Of a DNA stretch of 64,000 nt, positions 27,954 to 36,400 are shown piece after piece; the first letter of the stretch is position 1; each line of letters opens with the position of its first letter. Location: NCBI GenBank assembly GCA_023489335.1, contig JAMDCP010000012.1, positions 1-64,000 on the forward strand, read 5' to 3'. The DNA is from Deltaproteobacteria bacterium (GTDB taxonomy: Bacteria > SZUA-79 > Acidulodesulfobacterales > Acidulodesulfobacteraceae). Below the pieces are notes generated by a model. That model saw nothing but the letters and a program-made list of their open reading frames with translations. It did not search any database and had not been told where the DNA came from. A program made the translations under genes and the position numbers.

Positions 27954-27982
27954 ATACTACTATCTTTTGATTATTAAGTCAA
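27954..27982 (-). promoter_or_regulatory. Sigma70-like promoter reading into the response regulator
   Basis: On the minus strand, TTGACT (27982-27977), a 17-bp spacer, then TAGTAT (27959-27954). The leader to the TTG start is about 100 bases. The promoter lies on the island side of the tRNA-Gly copy at 27871-27894. Confidence 0.5.
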
Positions 27983-27989
27983 GTTTTAA

Positions 27990-28631
27990 TTAATCTTTGT
28001 TAATAACTTTTTTTCTTTTTTTCCATAGCATCCACGAAAACAGGGCAATAAATAAAACAGCTATTATTATGACTAAACCGTAATAGCCGAAAGTTTCTAC
28101 ATCGGGGAGGTATTTAAAAAAACGGCTGCCTAAAGTATAACTCCCGTATCCCCAAAAAAGTATCCATAAAGCGGCGCCGGCAGAATTATACAAAAGAAAC
28201 CGCTTCCAGTTCATTCCCGCGCTTCCCGCAATTATTCCGTTTAGCTGGCGCGCGCCTTCAATAAAACGGGCGATTAAAACAAAACCGCCTCCGTAGCGGT
28301 TAAAAAATACCATAACCTTTGCATACCTTTTATGCGTTAATCCAAATTTGCCTCCGTAACGCGCAAGCAGCTTCTCCGCCCCGAAATAACCGATAATAAA
28401 ACCTATATTATCTCCGATGACTGCGCCGCACCATGCCAGTAATAGCACTAAAGCTATATTCAGCCCACCCTCCGAAGCTATTAATGAAACGGAAATCAAG
28501 GTAATCTCCCCCGGCGACGGGACGCCGAAATCTTCAAGCATTATTAAGAGAAAAACTGCGAGATATCCATAATTATGAATAAAAACATAATGAGTTTGAA
28601 GAAAGTTTTGAATTATTAAATTAAGAGGCAT
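27990..28631 (-). CDS. DedA-family membrane protein
   Basis: The protein has 213 residues from ATG 28631. A longer frame runs upstream to 28880, but it lies inside the helicase gene and its translation is Arg-rich and unlike DedA. The VTT/SNARE-associated domain has MLEDFGVPSPGEITL (about 30-44), the glycine-rich GAVIGDNIGFIIGYFG, RFIEGARQLNGIIAG (near 118-132) and four or five membrane helices. DedA proteins are flippase-like transporters of undecaprenyl phosphate or phospholipids. It lies 16 bp downstream of rhlE on the same strand. Confidence 0.88.
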   Translation of the reverse strand: MPLNLIIQNFLQTHYVFIHNYGYLAVFLLIMLEDFGVPSPGEITLISVSLIASEGGLNIALVLLLAWCGAVIGDNIGFIIGYFGAEKLLARYGGKFGLTHKRYAKVMVFFNRYGGGFVLIARFIEGARQLNGIIAGSAGMNWKRFLLYNSAGAALWILFWGYGSYTLGSRFFKYLPDVETFGYYGLVIIIAVLFIALFSWMLWKKRKKVINKD

Positions 28632-28647
28632 ATTTTTTAGTCCCGCA

Positions 28648-30099
28648 TTACGGTAAGCGGTTTTTGGGGCGGGAGCGGTTCGGCCGGCTGTTGTCCGCCG
28701 TGCGTTTACGGTCGCTCTGTTTTGGACTCCGCGGCTTTTGGCCCTGTCCGTCACGCTGCGGCTGATTGCGGTTGCCTGAACCTGCGGTACGCGGTGCATT
28801 ATTTCTTTTTTGTCCGCGCTGCGAATGCGGCGGGCGCGGAGCCTCGGCGGAAAGATTAGCCGGCGGCACAAAGCTGTCAAACGCGACTTTCGGAATCCCG
28901 CGTTTAATCAGTCGCTCAATGTCTTTGAGATAACGGAATTCTTCTTTATCCACTAATGAAATTGCCACGCCGCTGCTGCCTGCACGCCCAGTACGCCCGA
29001 TGCGATGCACATAATCTTTCGGCGCATTCGGCAATTCAAAATTCACGACATGCGGAAGTTGATCGATATCTAATCCGCGTGCGGCTATATCCGTCGCAAC
29101 CAGCACTAACAATGAGCCGTTCTTGAATTGTGCCAATGCCCTGGTGCGGGCAGGCTGGCTCTTGTTGCTGTGTATGGCGGCGGATGGAATGCCGTCTGCA
29201 ACCAGCTTTTCAGATAACCTATTAGCGCCATGTTTGGTGCGGGTGAAGACTAACACCTGCTTCCAGTTGTGATGCTTGATTAGATGCGAGAGCAGGTGGC
29301 TCTTAAAGCGTTGCGGCACCAGATGGACGCTATGCTCCACCAGTTCCGATACGGTGTTGCTGCTTGCCGCCTCGATGAATGCCGGGTTGTGCATCAGGCC
29401 GCCTGCAAGGGCTTTTATCTCGTCGGATAAGGTTGCCGAAAATAATAAGTTCTGGTGTTGTTTTGGCAGCAGCGCTATTATTTTTTTGATGTCGCGAATG
29501 AATCCCATGTCAAGCATGCGGTCGGCTTCGTCCAGTACCAGAATTTCAACGCCAGACAAATCCACCGTTTTTTGTCCAACATGGTCGAGCAATCTCCCCG
29601 GCGTGGCAACGAGTATGTCCACGTGCCCGCGCAATGCCTTAATTTGAGGATAAATGTTCATACCGCCGAACACTGCAATGGATTTCAACGGAAGATATTT
29701 GCCATAGATTTGCGCCGATTCTTCTATCTGAGCGGCGAGTTCACGCGTCGGGGCGAGAATTAAGCACCGCGGACGACCTGAATGAGAATTCGCAGCTGAT
29801 TTTTCGGCGAGCAGGTGCAATATCGGAAGCATGAAGGCGGCAGTCTTACCTGTGCCGGTTTGCGCTCCTGCCAGCAAATCGCCGCCGGCCAATACCAGCG
29901 GAATCGCCTGCGCTTGAACCGGGGTGGGAGTGGTGTAACCTGCGCCTTTAATGGCGCGAATTAAAGGTTGCGCCAGATTTAAGCCGGCGAAGGTAATTTC
30001 ATTATCAGACAAAGGTATTTTGATATTTTCCTCTTTGGTTGCTTCAAATACCGCTTTTGCCTTAAATTTTGGGTCGTAATTTTTTTTGTTCTTAAACAT
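28648..30099 (-). CDS. rhlE: DEAD-box RNA helicase, RhlE type
   Basis: The protein has 483 residues from ATG 30099, chosen because AGGAG (30115-30111) precedes it. The Q motif ([14 protein letters not shown]…TPTPVQ) is followed by Walker [30 protein letters not shown], and in the second RecA domain TDIAARGLD and [10 protein letters not shown]. The tail is basic and rich in Arg, Gln, Pro and Asn. It unwinds structured RNA in ribosome assembly or cold adaptation. G+C is clearly above the surroundings (30 of 60 in 29041-29100 against 22 of 60 in 25201-25260), which suggests acquisition. Confidence 0.93.
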   Translation of the reverse strand: MFKNKKNYDPKFKAKAVFEATKEENIKIPLSDNEITFAGLNLAQPLIRAIKGAGYTTPTPVQAQAIPLVLAGGDLLAGAQTGTGKTAAFMLPILHLLAEKSAANSHSGRPRCLILAPTRELAAQIEESAQIYGKYLPLKSIAVFGGMNIYPQIKALRGHVDILVATPGRLLDHVGQKTVDLSGVEILVLDEADRMLDMGFIRDIKKIIALLPKQHQNLLFSATLSDEIKALAGGLMHNPAFIEAASSNTVSELVEHSVHLVPQRFKSHLLSHLIKHHNWKQVLVFTRTKHGANRLSEKLVADGIPSAAIHSNKSQPARTRALAQFKNGSLLVLVATDIAARGLDIDQLPHVVNFELPNAPKDYVHRIGRTGRAGSSGVAISLVDKEEFRYLKDIERLIKRGIPKVAFDSFVPPANLSAEAPRPPHSQRGQKRNNAPRTAGSGNRNQPQRDGQGQKPRSPKQSDRKRTADNSRPNRSRPKNRLP

Positions 30100-30221
30100 T
30101 TTTTTATTCTCTCCTGTAAATTTCAATTAGTTATCGTATGCCTATGCCTTTTTGAGTTCTTCTTATCAAAATTACTTCTTTATAAATAATTGATATTAGA
30201 TAATTTAAATATATTTATATG

Positions 30222-30236
30222 ATGTATATTATACAT
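30222..30236. promoter_or_regulatory. Perfect 15-bp palindrome upstream of rhlE
   Basis: ATGTATA-T-TATACAT, 123 bp before the rhlE start. The rest of 30127-30327 is AT-rich and shows no gene. It may be an operator. Its half-sites TGTAT/ATACA also occur, with other spacing, at the hydrogenase promoter (32356-32368). Confidence 0.35.
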
Positions 30237-30327
30237 TAATTACATAGATATAACATCAATATTTGTTTTTTTTGCAATGCAAGAGAAAGGATACCGCTTG
30301 GAAGCGCTTATTTACCGCAGTTTTTAA

Positions 30328-30402
30328 TGGAGCGGGAAACGGGGCTTGAACCCGCGACCCCCACCTTGGCAAGGTGATGCTCTACCACTGAGCTATTCCC
30401 GC
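30328..30402 (-). tRNA. tRNA-Gly (GCC)
   Basis: A complete 75-base cloverleaf on the minus strand. The acceptor GCGGGAA (5' end at 30402) pairs with the 3' strand, the D arm is AGCTCAGTGGTAGAGC, the anticodon arm has loop TTGCCAA, the T arm is GCGGG-TTCAAGC-CCCGT, and the end TCCA is encoded. Its 3' end faces the rhlE-dedA segment, the usual side for integrase-mediated insertions. Confidence 0.97.
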
Positions 30403-30507
30403 AAAAAGATAACGATAACAATATTTATTGTTAATGAATAACATTTAATTATATTTTTTGTAATTTGTCAATAGCCTATCCTGCTATAAGCGGCTAAAAA
30501 CCATAAA

Positions 30508-31287
30508 TTAATATTTCCCCAGGGTTGTAATTGCGCCGTTTTCCATTTTAAAAGCGAACAAACTATCTTTTTTACCTAAAACATTCAGCCCGTAAACAGG
30601 TATTCCTTCTATTTCGGATTTGCAAACCCCGTGGTGATGACCGAAAAAAACCATCTTCGGCTTAATTTGTAAGATAAGTTCCCTAAATCCTACCGCCTTC
30701 GGATAATATCTATTTTTATCGTTATCTTCTATAAGAACGCCTTCGGGGGCATCGTGCGAAATAAAGATATCTATTTGTTTGTCTTTATCCCCTTTATTTT
30801 CGTCCGCATACCCAATCAAATTATCTATCTCGTATTGGGTATAATGCCTGTCCGACTCGCTATATTTAAAGTGTTCGGGAGCATATTTTCCGCCGATGCC
30901 GGCAACAACTAAGCTCCCTTTGCTGCTTCCATTTTCTATTTCTACTTTTGCCGCCGTCCCGTTCGGTATATAAAATAAATTTTTAAGTATCTCGAAATCC
31001 CCCGATAACTTAACCGCATTAAGAAAGTTAAAATCTTCGTTATTACCGTTTACAAAGTATGTCTTGACGGGAACGGCTCTTTTTTCTTTATACCACTCTG
31101 GAAAATCTCCTATCCCGTTATGAAGTTTGGTTGTCCCGTCATGATTTTTTTCATCTATCCATATACCAAAATCGCCAACCTGCAAAACAATATCAAAATT
31201 GATTTTAAGCCTTAATTCAAAATCCCTTATATTTTCATAAAATTTATCGATTCTTCCGTGAACATCGCCGGCAACACATATATTCAT
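30508..31287 (-). CDS. Calcineurin-like metallophosphoesterase
   Basis: The protein has 259 residues. The metal motifs are GDVHGR at 7-12, VGDFG near 37-41, GNNED near 80-84, a late HDAPEG and GHHHG (about 217-221). The family hydrolyses phosphoesters of nucleotides, RNA or proteins, and the substrate cannot be told. It is cytoplasmic. It follows hypB by 25 bp on the same strand and could be the third gene of the hypA-hypB transcript. Confidence 0.82.
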   Translation of the reverse strand: MNICVAGDVHGRIDKFYENIRDFELRLKINFDIVLQVGDFGIWIDEKNHDGTTKLHNGIGDFPEWYKEKRAVPVKTYFVNGNNEDFNFLNAVKLSGDFEILKNLFYIPNGTAAKVEIENGSSKGSLVVAGIGGKYAPEHFKYSESDRHYTQYEIDNLIGYADENKGDKDKQIDIFISHDAPEGVLIEDNDKNRYYPKAVGFRELILQIKPKMVFFGHHHGVCKSEIEGIPVYGLNVLGKKDSLFAFKMENGAITTLGKY

Positions 31288-31312
31288 TCTTTAAGTTATA
31301 TATTATCTTATT

Positions 31313-32032
31313 TTATTTTTTAAATACGGAAACTTTTAAACTAACATTATCTTTTATGAAAGAGATAAAATCCTGCAATCCATTATTGTAGGTATTTCCC
31401 GCTTTTGAATTATTTTTGCATGATGTTTCGAAAATTACCATATCCTTATTTATAGACAAAGCATTTTCTCTTATTTTGGCAATATCTGAATCCAGAACGG
31501 GCAAGAGGTCGATTTTATTTATAATCATAACCTTAGACTTATAAAAAGCCGCCGGATATTTCAACGGTTTATCATCGCCTTCCGTCACGGAAAGAACCAC
31601 GGCTTTAATATCTTCACCAAGGTTAAAAGAAGTAGGGCAGACAAGATTCCCTACATTTTCGATAAATATTATATCCGCGCCGTTTATGTCTAAACTGTTA
31701 AGAGAACCGCTCACCATCCTTGCGTCGAGATGACATGTCCCGTTTGTAATAATTTGATATGCAGGAACATTTAACTTATCTATCCGTTTTTTATCTAAAT
31801 CCGTTTCGACATCCCCCTCTATAACTGCTACCTTAAAGCCATCCGATTTTAAAATAGGAATTATAGATTCCAATAGCGATGTTTTGCCCGAACCAGGAGA
31901 GCTCAAAAAATTCATAACAAAAGCCTTACCGAACAATGCCTTATTTTTATTTGCGATAATATCATTTGTTTCTAAAGCATTTCTCTGAATCAATAATGAC
32001 CTGCCTGCACGCCTTTGACTTGAATTTAACAT
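31313..32032 (-). CDS. hypB: Hydrogenase nickel-insertion GTPase HypB
   Basis: The protein has 239 residues. Walker A is SSPGSGKTS at about 44-52. EGDVETDLD and TNGTCHLDARM contain the conserved Cys/His metal site of the GTPase domain, followed by FIENVGNLVCP and NKIDLLP. There is no N-terminal His-rich or CXXCGC nickel-binding tail. It is the GTP-driven switch that delivers nickel to the hydrogenase large subunit together with HypA, encoded 23 bp upstream. It lies in the hypA-hypB operon divergent from the structural genes. Confidence 0.95.
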   Translation of the reverse strand: MLNSSQRRAGRSLLIQRNALETNDIIANKNKALFGKAFVMNFLSSPGSGKTSLLESIIPILKSDGFKVAVIEGDVETDLDKKRIDKLNVPAYQIITNGTCHLDARMVSGSLNSLDINGADIIFIENVGNLVCPTSFNLGEDIKAVVLSVTEGDDKPLKYPAAFYKSKVMIINKIDLLPVLDSDIAKIRENALSINKDMVIFETSCKNNSKAGNTYNNGLQDFISFIKDNVSLKVSVFKK

Positions 32033-32055
32033 AAAGATAATAAACCTCTAATCTA

Positions 32056-32295
32056 TTAATCTACCAGAATTTCCCGAATGGTTATTTCATCGCCGTCGTT
32101 TAGAATAAAATCAAGTAAGACATCCTTAAACCTTTCGTCGTTTAAATTTTGAAATGCAAAAGCAAGGTAATTTTTATCGACCCCCGAATATTTGCCAAGG
32201 TTTAATTTTACCTCGCTAACACTTTTTACGCCTTCTAAATACCCGTTCAGTTGAAGGGTATCTACTATTTCTAAGGCTATGGAAAATTCGTGCAT
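32056..32295 (-). CDS. hypA: HypA-like nickel chaperone lacking the zinc ribbon
   Basis: The protein has 79 residues, against about 113-120 in normal HypA. The N-terminus keeps MHE, the nickel-binding start, then the usual alpha/beta pattern VKSVSEVKLNLGKYSGV and LAFAFQNL. Where a zinc ribbon with two CXXC pairs should follow, the protein goes directly from FILNDG to the last family strand EITIREILVD. There is no Cys at all. Only 23 bp separate it from hypB, so no frameshifted remainder follows. It looks like a clean internal deletion that keeps the fold. Confidence 0.85.
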   Translation of the reverse strand: MHEFSIALEIVDTLQLNGYLEGVKSVSEVKLNLGKYSGVDKNYLAFAFQNLNDERFKDVLLDFILNDGDEITIREILVD

Positions 32296-32326
32296 AAAAA
32301 AATAAATAAAAAATTCAAAACTTAAC

Positions 32327-32368
32327 TTGACATTTTATATTTCAATGATAATATTGTGTATTATACAC
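32327..32368 (+). promoter_or_regulatory. Hydrogenase promoter with overlapping palindrome
   Basis: TTGACA (32327-32332), a 16-bp spacer and TAATAT (32349-32354), followed at once by the inverted repeat GTGTA-TTA-TACAC (32356-32368) at the expected transcription start. The position suits a repressor operator or an anaerobic regulator. It lies in the 163-bp divergent region between hypA and the small subunit gene. Base choice in this very AT-rich region lowers certainty. Confidence 0.5.
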
Positions 32369-32458
32369 CATCTAATTTCTAAATATAATAATTTTAATAA
32401 AAAGTTATAATATAATAATTTAATTTATTTATAATTTACTTATATTTTAGGAGGTTAT

Positions 32459-33784
32459 ATGGGAGATGGCAAAAAAAAAGATGCCGCAAAAAATGAAAAC
32501 GATAATCCTTTTTCAACGCCCGAAGAAGATAATAATTTCAATTTTAAATGGGACCCCTTAAGAAATATCGCGGACGACCCGAACGAGGTTTTAAAAAGGG
32601 TCGATGAACGGTTAGACGGCCTTGAAAAAGAGTGCTTTAATAATAAAAAAGACAAAAACAATAACCTAGAAAATATATTTAGCCTTCATGGAGTAACAAG
32701 AAGAGACTTTCTCAAGTGGAGTTCTTTTTTAACATCCGCCCTGATGCTCCCCTATATATTTAGGCCGAGAGTGGCAAGAGCCGCCAATATTCTTACCAGA
32801 ACCCCTTTTATATGGCTTGATATGGCGGATTGCATGGGGAACACCGAAGCCTTTATCAGAACCGCTCACCCGACACCCGCCGAAATTATTCTTAATTATG
32901 TAAGCGTGAACTATATGGAGTCGATAATGGCTCCCGCAGGTTATCAGGCAGAAGCAAGAAGAATAGAAACCGTCAAAAAAGATAAAGGCAAATATATACT
33001 TGTCGTTGAAGGCGCTATACCGACGGGTCTTAACGGAAAATTTCTTACCATAGGGGCAAAAGGTGATTCCGGTCTGAAAATTGCCAAAGAAACCTCTAAA
33101 AATGCAGGAATTATAATTGCGATAGGTAATTGCGCTTCCTACGGCGGCATACCTGCCGCACGCCCAAACCCCACCTCGGCCGTCGGCCTCAGCTCCGTTA
33201 CGAATAGGCAGGTTATAAATATCCCTGCCTGTCCGGCAAACCCGGTAAATGTCGTAGGCACTTTAGTGGAATATATATTGGTGGGAAAAGCCCCCCAGCT
33301 TGACAGCCTTGGAAGGCCGCTCTGGGCATATTCCGGAAGGCTTCACGATAATTGTTACAGAAGGGGGCATTTTGAAGCAGGCGAATATGTGAGGCACTGG
33401 GGCGATGACGGTGCAAAAAAACAATATTGCCTATATATGATGGGCTGCAAAGGTCCTTTTACATGGAATAACTGCACCACGGTGGAATATAATCAGGATA
33501 TAAGTTTCCCTATGAGAGCCGGACACGGCTGTATCGGCTGTTCCCAGCCTGCATTCTGGGATAGAATGACCCCGTTCGAGAAGCCCAATGCGGATGCAAA
33601 AATCATACTCCCTATGGTCGAGGCTACCGCCGATGAATTTGGTATGGCGCTTTTTGGAGCGGCGGGCGCCGGAATTGCGGCTCATGCTATATATACGGGC
33701 GTTAAAAAGAAAAGGGAATCCAAAAAAACATCCGAAAAGAAAAAAAGTGATTCGGATAAAAATGATGACAATAATGACAAGTAA
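32459..33784 (+). CDS. hyaA: [NiFe]-hydrogenase small subunit (group 1, Tat-exported)
   Basis: The protein has 441 residues with AGGAGGT upstream. Residues 1-80 are an unusual charged extension before the twin-arginine motif TRRDFLK (RR at 81-82), and an AxA site lies near 107-109. Proximal-cluster ligands: Cys125, then Asn128 where CXXC needs Cys, Cys225 (GNCASYGG) and Cys258 (PACPANP). Distal and medial ligands are normal: His296, Cys299, CLYMMGCKGP, NNC and GCIGC. A C-terminal hydrophobic helix and a Lys-rich tail anchor it facing the periplasm. It pairs with the large subunit and cytochrome b. Confidence 0.95.
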   Translation: MGDGKKKDAAKNENDNPFSTPEEDNNFNFKWDPLRNIADDPNEVLKRVDERLDGLEKECFNNKKDKNNNLENIFSLHGVTRRDFLKWSSFLTSALMLPYIFRPRVARAANILTRTPFIWLDMADCMGNTEAFIRTAHPTPAEIILNYVSVNYMESIMAPAGYQAEARRIETVKKDKGKYILVVEGAIPTGLNGKFLTIGAKGDSGLKIAKETSKNAGIIIAIGNCASYGGIPAARPNPTSAVGLSSVTNRQVINIPACPANPVNVVGTLVEYILVGKAPQLDSLGRPLWAYSGRLHDNCYRRGHFEAGEYVRHWGDDGAKKQYCLYMMGCKGPFTWNNCTTVEYNQDISFPMRAGHGCIGCSQPAFWDRMTPFEKPNADAKIILPMVEATADEFGMALFGAAGAGIAAHAIYTGVKKKRESKKTSEKKKSDSDKNDDNNDK

Positions 33785-33857
33785 AGAATAAGATAATGTA
33801 AATATAAAATTTTCCAAATCAACCTAATATAATATTAATAAAATATTTGGAGGATAT

Positions 33858-35543
33858 ATGGCAACAAAGATTATAGTCGACCCTATAACCAGGATAGAGG
33901 GACACCTGCGGATAGAAGCTATTCTTAACGGCAATGAAATAACCGAAGCATATTCATCCGGCACTCTATTTAGGGGGATAGAACTTATACTTAACGGAAG
34001 AGCCCCCGAAGATGCAGGGCTTTTTGCCCAGAGAATCTGCGGGGTCTGTACCTATGCGCACTACGAGGCCGCTACCTGGGCGGTTGAAAACGCGCTCGGC
34101 ATACATCCTCCAAAAAATGCCAGAATTGCAAGAAATATATTAAAAGGCGCGCAAATGGTTCAGGACCATTTAGTTCATTTTTACCAGCTTGCAGGCTTAG
34201 ATTGGGTAGATATAGTATCTGCGCTTAAAGCCGACCCGAAAAAAACGATGGATTTGGCATATGCCTACACTAAAACGCCTTATAACGCAAGCTTAGCAAG
34301 ATTCGAAGAGGTAAAAGCAAGGCTTAATAACTTTGTTAAATCCGGCCAGCTCGGGCCTTTTGCGGGCGGTTATTGGGGAAACCCGTCTTACAAACTCCCT
34401 CCCGAAGGAAACCTTTTAATAGCTTCGCACTATTTAGACAATCTTAATATTTTAAGAATACCCGCTCAAATCATAGCGATTCTGGGAGCAAAAGACCCTC
34501 ATCCGCAAACCTGTGTAGTCGGCGGCATTTCGTCTATCGCCGATATAATTAACCCCCAGAGAATGGATGATATATTATTCAGGATAAATAAAATTACAGA
34601 TTTCGTTAATAATGCATATATTCCCGACTTACTCACTGCCGCCCAATTTTACAAAGAAGAGGCTCTTCAGGGTATAGGCGGCGGCCTTAAAAACTATCTT
34701 GCGTACGGCGCTTTTCCTCAAACGGATGATGAAAGTCCTGATAATTATTATTTAATGAGGGGCGTCATACTGGGTAGAGACCTCAGCAAGGTTCATAACT
34801 TAGACGAAAAAAAGATAACGGAATTCGTTACGCATTCATGGTATAAATACCCGAACGAAAAAATAGGGCTTAACCCGTCCGTCGGTATTACCGACCCGGA
34901 TTATACAGGCTTGAATAAAGACGGAAGCCTTAAGGAGGATGAAAAGTACAGCTGGCTTAAATCTCCAAGATATGAAAATAAGGCTATGGAAGTCGGCCCT
35001 CTCGCAAGGACGCTTGTTGCTTACGCGAAAGGCAATAAAACAATTAAATCATTAGTGGATTATGTTTTAAAAACCGCCGGATTACCAGTAACAGCCCTCT
35101 TTTCCACTCTTGGAAGAACGGCGGCAAGAGGAATAGAAGCGAAATATGTAGCGGATGCATTAGAACCCTGGACTTTAGAACTAATTAAAAATGCGGCGGT
35201 GGACCAGACAAGCTGGACAAAGTATGATATGCCTTCGAAAGAAATTACGGGAATAGGGCTCGACGAAGCCCCAAGGGGAGCTTTAGGCCACTGGGTAAGA
35301 ATAAAAAATAAGCAGATAACCCATTATCAAATAGTGGTGCCATCGACATGGAATGCTTCTCCGAGAGACGCATTTAACAACCCCGGGGCATATGAAGCGT
35401 CTCTTGTGGGAGTTAAACTTGCAAACGCTTCCGAACCTCTCGAGATTTTGCGAACCGTTCATTCGTTCGACCCATGTTTGGCTTGCGCCGTCCATATAAT
35501 CGACCCGAAAACAAATGAAATAAAAAAATATAAAATCTGCTGA
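33858..35543 (+). CDS. hyaB: [NiFe]-hydrogenase large subunit
   Basis: The protein has 561 residues. The nickel site is formed by RICGVC (Cys61, Cys64) and DPCLACAVH (Cys540, Cys543). A 15-residue tail after His546 should be removed by the maturation protease encoded downstream. TRIEGHLRIE at 11-20 is typical. All four nickel-binding Cys are present, so the active site looks normal despite the changed small subunit. GGAGG precedes the ATG. It forms the H2-oxidising core at the periplasmic side. Confidence 0.97.
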   Translation: MATKIIVDPITRIEGHLRIEAILNGNEITEAYSSGTLFRGIELILNGRAPEDAGLFAQRICGVCTYAHYEAATWAVENALGIHPPKNARIARNILKGAQMVQDHLVHFYQLAGLDWVDIVSALKADPKKTMDLAYAYTKTPYNASLARFEEVKARLNNFVKSGQLGPFAGGYWGNPSYKLPPEGNLLIASHYLDNLNILRIPAQIIAILGAKDPHPQTCVVGGISSIADIINPQRMDDILFRINKITDFVNNAYIPDLLTAAQFYKEEALQGIGGGLKNYLAYGAFPQTDDESPDNYYLMRGVILGRDLSKVHNLDEKKITEFVTHSWYKYPNEKIGLNPSVGITDPDYTGLNKDGSLKEDEKYSWLKSPRYENKAMEVGPLARTLVAYAKGNKTIKSLVDYVLKTAGLPVTALFSTLGRTAARGIEAKYVADALEPWTLELIKNAAVDQTSWTKYDMPSKEITGIGLDEAPRGALGHWVRIKNKQITHYQIVVPSTWNASPRDAFNNPGAYEASLVGVKLANASEPLEILRTVHSFDPCLACAVHIIDPKTNEIKKYKIC

Positions 35544-35610
35544 CGCTGACGCCATTCACGCGTAAGCGGTAATCTATAGCATTTAATTAACTTTTAAAAC
35601 GGGGTTAATT

Positions 35611-36375
35611 ATGGAAAATAAAGAAAAAAAATACGGCGATATACAATTAGTTCATAGAATGACGGTTATAAAAAGAATTATACACTGGTCATTCTTTCTT
35701 GCCGTCATCAATAACATCGTTACCGGTTTTTATATAGCCTATCCGTTTCTTATATTTGGAAAAACCCCTGCGCAATCCGATTCCATTTCAAAAGGGATTA
35801 TAAATTCGGGAGAAACATATCAGGCGTTCATAATGACATGGATGAGAGAATTTCATTTTATCGGCGCTGTCATTATAGATGTTATTTTTATCGTCTGGCT
35901 GTATCTTGCTTTTTTTTCGTGGAAAGAGCCTCTTTATAAAAGCTTTATACCTTTCGGAGATAAAATAGCTGAGGCTGGGAGAATGGTCAAGCACTACTTC
36001 ACGCTTAAAGACAAACCTGAAACAACCAGATATCAAGATCCTTTAAATGCCATAATATTCACTATTTTTCATCTGCTTATCTTACTTCAAATGGTAACGG
36101 GATTCCAGATGTATGTGGCTTCGTTTACCGGAACTTCGGCCGTAGGCGGTTGGTGGCCGTGGCTTATGCATTTTACGACCGACTGGACGCTTGTCGTATT
36201 CGGCGGACTGACGGGCGTTACCCTTGTTCATCTGTTTACAATGTGGCTGATTATAATATTCATAGTTTATCATATTTACACAGAGGTCTGGCGTTCGGTA
36301 ATGTGGAAAGAGGGGGACATTCTGATACCGTTCGGTGGGTATAAATATATCAGAAACAAAACAGAATCCGAATAA
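35611..36375 (+). CDS. hyaC: Hydrogenase b-type cytochrome subunit
   Basis: The protein has 254 residues. Four membrane helices (about 25-50, 80-105, 145-170 and 205-228) carry His residues of the HyaC/HupC type: VHRMTV and HWSFF near the first helix, REFHF, HLFTM and VYHIY. It should bind two hemes b and pass electrons from the small subunit to the quinone pool. It lies 67 bp after the large subunit. Confidence 0.9.
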   Translation: MENKEKKYGDIQLVHRMTVIKRIIHWSFFLAVINNIVTGFYIAYPFLIFGKTPAQSDSISKGIINSGETYQAFIMTWMREFHFIGAVIIDVIFIVWLYLAFFSWKEPLYKSFIPFGDKIAEAGRMVKHYFTLKDKPETTRYQDPLNAIIFTIFHLLILLQMVTGFQMYVASFTGTSAVGGWWPWLMHFTTDWTLVVFGGLTGVTLVHLFTMWLIIIFIVYHIYTEVWRSVMWKEGDILIPFGGYKYIRNKTESE

Positions 36376-36400
36376 ATGGAGAATAAACGGGATTTTACTT

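Noticed and set aside
28632..28880. 83-residue N-terminal extension of the DedA gene
   Set aside because: It lies wholly inside rhlE in another frame, its translation is Arg-rich and unlike DedA, and ATG 28631 gives a normal DedA start.
32033..32055. Frameshift that would hide the missing HypA zinc ribbon
   Set aside because: Only 23 bp lie between hypA and hypB, too short for two CXXC pairs, and the final HypA strand is present in frame.
33213..33817. Minus-strand frames across the hydrogenase small subunit
   Set aside because: They are shadows of a clearly conserved gene, with no ribosome site and no recognisable domain.
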